From Sulfurospirillum sp036802865 (lineage in GTDB: Bacteria > Campylobacterota > Campylobacteria > Campylobacterales > Sulfurospirillaceae), in the NCBI RefSeq assembly GCF_036802865.1, contig NZ_DAIRVK010000001.1:372001-436000 (forward strand): a stretch of DNA of 64,000 nt, given 5' to 3'. The notes under the pieces are model-generated. The model saw only the letters and a list, made by a program, of their open reading frames with translations. It did not search any database and had not been told where the DNA came from. This document shows, piece by piece, positions 61,916 through 64,000 of this stretch. Numbering within the stretch: the first letter of the stretch is position 1; each line of letters starts with the position of its first letter. The position numbers were made by a program, and so were the translations under genes.

Positions 61916-62166
61916 TGCAACCTATTTTATCCAACTACACAGCAAGCATCACTGAGCTTAAAAAATCACCCACGCAAATTCTTGAAAATGCGGGGGAAGA
62001 GGTTGTTGCCATACTCAATCACAATGTGGCGAGTGCTTACCTTGTTCCTTCTAAAACCTATGAAAAATTGATGGCAATGCTGGATGATTATATGCTCTCC
62101 AAAGAAGTCACAAGCAGGCAAAGCGAAACTTATACGCCTATCAAAGTAACGCTTGATGAGCTATGA
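61915..62166 (+). CDS. type II antitoxin (StbD/Phd-YefM-like) of a RelE-type pair
   Basis: This 83-residue protein has a Phd/YefM-type N-terminal domain (ASITELKKSPTQILENAG, VVAILNHNVASAYLVPSKTY), expected to dimerise and bind DNA. Its C-terminal tail ends IKVTLDEL, like the toxin-neutralising end of E. coli RelB. The ATG at 61915 is preceded by AAAAGG; a GTG at 61906 is in frame but overlaps that site. It overlaps the toxin gene by 11 nt and probably represses its own promoter. Confidence 0.88.
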   Translation: MQPILSNYTASITELKKSPTQILENAGEEVVAILNHNVASAYLVPSKTYEKLMAMLDDYMLSKEVTSRQSETYTPIKVTLDEL

Positions 62167-62446
62167 ATTAGAATTTCACCCACAAGCACTTAAAGAGTGG
62201 AAAAATTTGGGTGAGACCATCAAAGAGCAGTTTAAAAAGAAGCTGAAAGAGAGACTGGAAAACCCAAAAGTTCCTAAAGACAAACTCGTTGGATTTGATG
62301 CAGTCTATAAAATCAAACTCAAAACAGCAGGATACAGACTGGCATATGAAGTGATGGATGACAGGGTTGTTATCATTGTTTTGGTTGTGGGAAAACGTGA
62401 AAACAATAAAGTTTATAATGCGCTTCATGCACGGTTTAGTAAATAG
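62156..62446 (+). CDS. relE: RelE/StbE-family mRNA interferase toxin
   Basis: This 96-residue toxin cleaves mRNA in the ribosomal A site. Alignment by eye to E. coli RelE needs no gaps, and all catalytic positions fall at the same numbers: K52 and K54 in YKIKLK, R61 in GYRLAYEV, R81 in GKREN and Y87. It is therefore predicted to be active. The ATG at 62156 lies within the antitoxin 3' end; a TTG one codon earlier is possible. The stop lies 1 nt from that of the convergent sotB-like gene. Confidence 0.92.
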   Translation: MSYELEFHPQALKEWKNLGETIKEQFKKKLKERLENPKVPKDKLVGFDAVYKIKLKTAGYRLAYEVMDDRVVIIVLVVGKRENNKVYNALHARFSK

Positions 62447-62447
62447 C

Positions 62448-63626
62448 TTAGTTTTTAATCAAAAGATACCTCTTCCAAATCCAAACTGCTAACACAAGAG
62501 CGGCACTTCCAAAAAGCGCTCCGACAAAACCCACGTTTTCCATGGAACTCTGCGATATAACCAAACTTCCTACAAAAGCACCTCCGCCAATACCAATGTT
62601 ATAAATGCCCGAATAAAGCGACATCGCAACATCGGTCGCATCAGGAGTGAGTTCTAAAACAGTGACTTGAAGAATGAGGCTGATAAGACAAATAGCAATG
62701 CCCCAAAGAAGGCATAAGAAGCTCAATGAAATTGTATAAGGTGCAAGAGGGAGCATCAAAACTAACGACGCAATGAGTGCGCAAAGAGAGCTGACGATAA
62801 TCGTAAAAGGGTATTTGTGCTTGAAATGCGAAAAGATCATACTACCTAGCATTCCCGCAATGCCGAAAATAAAGAGTGTTAGGGTAGCGAAGTCACCGCT
62901 TAGAAGAGCGATTTGTTGCACAAAAGGCTCAATGTATGTATATGCTGTAAAATGTGCGGTAATGGCTAAAGCGGTTAACAGATAAACACCCATAAGGGCG
63001 GGTCTTTTCATCAAAAGAGGTAAACTTTTCAGCGAGCCTGCGTTGACACTAGGAAGTTGTGGTAAGAGTTTCATGAGAAAAAACATCATGGCAAAGGCTA
63101 CTAAAGCAATACAAGCAAAAGTTGTGCGCCAGCCAAGACTTTGACCGATGAGGCGACCCAGAGGCAAGCCCAAAACGATGGCAAGCGATGTACCTGTTGC
63201 TAGGATGCCCAGTGCTTTGGTCTTTTTACCTTGTGGGGCTAAACGATAAGCTAATGAGGCGGTTATAGACCAAAAGATGGCATGAGAAAAGGCAATGCCA
63301 ATACGAGAGAGCATTAAAATCCAAAAATTCCACGCGAGAATAGAGAGTATATGGCTCGCAATAAAAAAGGAAAATAAGAGTAGCAATAATTTTTTGCGTT
63401 CCATATCTTTGGTAAGAAGCATCAACGGTAGCGATGTGGTCGCTACAATCCATGCATAAACCGTCATCATCAGCCCAGCATGCGCTTCGCTAATGTGAAA
63501 ATCTACCGCAATGTCTGTAAGGAGGCTAATGGGAGCAAATTCGGTGGTGTTAAAAATAAACGCTGAAATCGTAAGACAAACAACAGGAAGCCATGGTTTC
63601 CATGACAGAAAAAGCGAAGCAAACAT
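62448..63626 (-). CDS. sotB: MFS sugar efflux transporter, SotB-like
   Basis: This 392-residue, 12-span major facilitator is very close to E. coli SotB (YdeA, 396 residues), which exports arabinose and IPTG-like sugars. Shared stretches by memory are AFIFNTTEFAPISLL, SRIGIAFSHAIFWSITASLA, LGLPLGRLIGQSLGWR, SGSLKSLPLL-type sequence and LTPDATDVAMSLYSGIYNIG. Such closeness to a gammaproteobacterial protein beside a toxin-antitoxin pair suggests lateral transfer. The physiological substrate here is unknown. Confidence 0.85.
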   Translation of the reverse strand: MFASLFLSWKPWLPVVCLTISAFIFNTTEFAPISLLTDIAVDFHISEAHAGLMMTVYAWIVATTSLPLMLLTKDMERKKLLLLLFSFFIASHILSILAWNFWILMLSRIGIAFSHAIFWSITASLAYRLAPQGKKTKALGILATGTSLAIVLGLPLGRLIGQSLGWRTTFACIALVAFAMMFFLMKLLPQLPSVNAGSLKSLPLLMKRPALMGVYLLTALAITAHFTAYTYIEPFVQQIALLSGDFATLTLFIFGIAGMLGSMIFSHFKHKYPFTIIVSSLCALIASLVLMLPLAPYTISLSFLCLLWGIAICLISLILQVTVLELTPDATDVAMSLYSGIYNIGIGGGAFVGSLVISQSSMENVGFVGALFGSAALVLAVWIWKRYLLIKN

Positions 63627-63729
63627 AATCTAAAAGCCTTGTACTAAATGAGAGAGTATTGTAGCCAAACACGCAATAGAAACAGTTGAAAGAGCGTGCT
63701 TAGAAGAGGTGTTTTAATGAAATATTTGT

Positions 63730-63735
63730 ATAATT
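63730..63735 (+). promoter_or_regulatory. putative -10 box upstream of the YchJ-like gene
   Basis: TATAAT in the context ATTTGTATAATTATTCCC lies 30 nt before the ATG of the final gene. Confidence 0.5.
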
Positions 63736-63765
63736 ATTCCCTTAAAGCGATCAAAAGAGGAAGAA

Positions 63766-64000
63766 TGAAAGAAACAAATCTCTGTCCGTGTGGCAGTGGT
63801 AAAACCTACGAAACATGTTGTGAGTCGTACCATAAAAATCACAACGCGCCAACGGCTGAAGCACTCATGCGTTCACGTTATGCTGCGTTTGTGTTTGGAC
63901 TGGCGGACTATCTGTTTGAAACAACACATCCAAGCAACCGCACCAAAAATCTCAAAGAAGAAATTGCCTTTACGTGTAAAGGTGTGGCGTGGACAGGGTT
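63766..64000 (+). CDS. ychJ: YchJ family protein (SEC-C motif), truncated by window end
   Basis: The first 78 residues of a gene that continues past the window. It opens MKETNLCPCGSGKTYETCCE, a SEC-C zinc motif (CxCx8CC), followed by APTAEALMRSRYAAFVFGLADYL and then YLFETTHPSNRT, typical of YchJ/UPF0225 proteins with a SEC-C motif and an NTF2-like domain. The ATG follows AGAGGAAGA. Biochemical function of the family is not established. There is no stop before position 64000. Confidence 0.85.

Noticed and set aside
61717..61920. 67-codon minus-strand frame across the toxin-antitoxin promoter
   Set aside because: It covers the consensus promoter and the end of the membrane-protein gene, with no ribosome-binding site; it is chance AT-rich coding potential.
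1..64000. CRISPR arrays, prophage, insertion sequences or rRNA
   Set aside because: No regularly spaced repeats, integrase or transposase genes, or rRNA sequences were recognised anywhere in the window.

Overview
The window is about 64 kb of AT-rich chromosome from a Campylobacterota (epsilonproteobacterial) bacterium, most likely Sulfurospirillum or a close relative. Three things point there: the rpmG-tRNATrp-secE-nusG-rplKAJL-rpoB-rpoC-rpsL-rpsG-fusA block; class-specific genes (a Pgp2/Csd6-like cell-shape peptidase, a DUF2603 protein, a CetA/CetB-like chemoreceptor pair, and a reductase plus monohaem cytochrome resembling C. jejuni Cj0264c/Cj0265c); and separate rpoB and rpoC genes, which argues against Helicobacter and Wolinella, where they are fused. 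The genus is an inference; there is no rRNA in the window.

Layout. 1-15.4 kb: translation and transcription core, all on the + strand, with intergenic hairpins, a probable L10 leader before rplJ and strong terminators after rpoC and fusA. 15.5-18.3 kb: the methionine ABC importer metN-metI-metQ and tRNA-Arg(CCT). 18.3-23.7 kb: aldo/keto reductase, an orphan SagB-type flavoenzyme, a DASS dicarboxylate carrier and a MATE pump. 23.7-31 kb: a respiratory and sensory locus. It holds a Tat-exported TorA/DMSO-reductase-type molybdoenzyme and its monohaem cytochrome c, followed by a response regulator, an orphan family-5 periplasmic binding protein and a histidine kinase whose genes overlap. 31-33.6 kb: a soluble PAS protein with a CZB-tailed chemoreceptor (CetB/CetA-like energy taxis), and a small membrane-anchored YtkA-like protein.

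33.7-47.8 kb: a complete complex I set split into two convergent half-operons, nuoGHIJKLMN on + and nuoABCDEF on - (C and D fused). A DUF4145 gene sits at the junction. NuoE and NuoF are genuine NADH-module subunits, unlike the Campylobacter and Helicobacter enzymes. 47.9-51.4 kb: pgp2-like, a small conserved gene and alr on +, then rsmG and two small genes on -. 51.5-54.9 kb: a NIT-domain chemoreceptor, a Tat-exported superoxide-reductase-like protein and, divergent from it, Fe superoxide dismutase. 54.9-61.0 kb: a GNAT acetyltransferase, ribA, then hemB-argF-DUF2603-hemN-FeS oxidoreductase, an order also recalled from C. jejuni. 61.1-63.6 kb: a small accessory block with an AT-rich orphan membrane protein, a RelE-type toxin-antitoxin pair with a clear promoter and operator-like inverted repeat, and a SotB-type exporter very similar to the enterobacterial protein. 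The window ends inside a YchJ-family gene.

Taken together these genes describe a respiratory, chemotactic, microaerobic or anaerobic lifestyle. NADH enters through complex I, electrons leave to periplasmic N- or S-oxides, and several sensors read energy state or oxyanions. The most promising candidate for something undescribed is the regulator, orphan binding protein and kinase triplet behind the molybdoenzyme, which parallels TorR-TorT-TorS but uses an unrelated binding-protein family.
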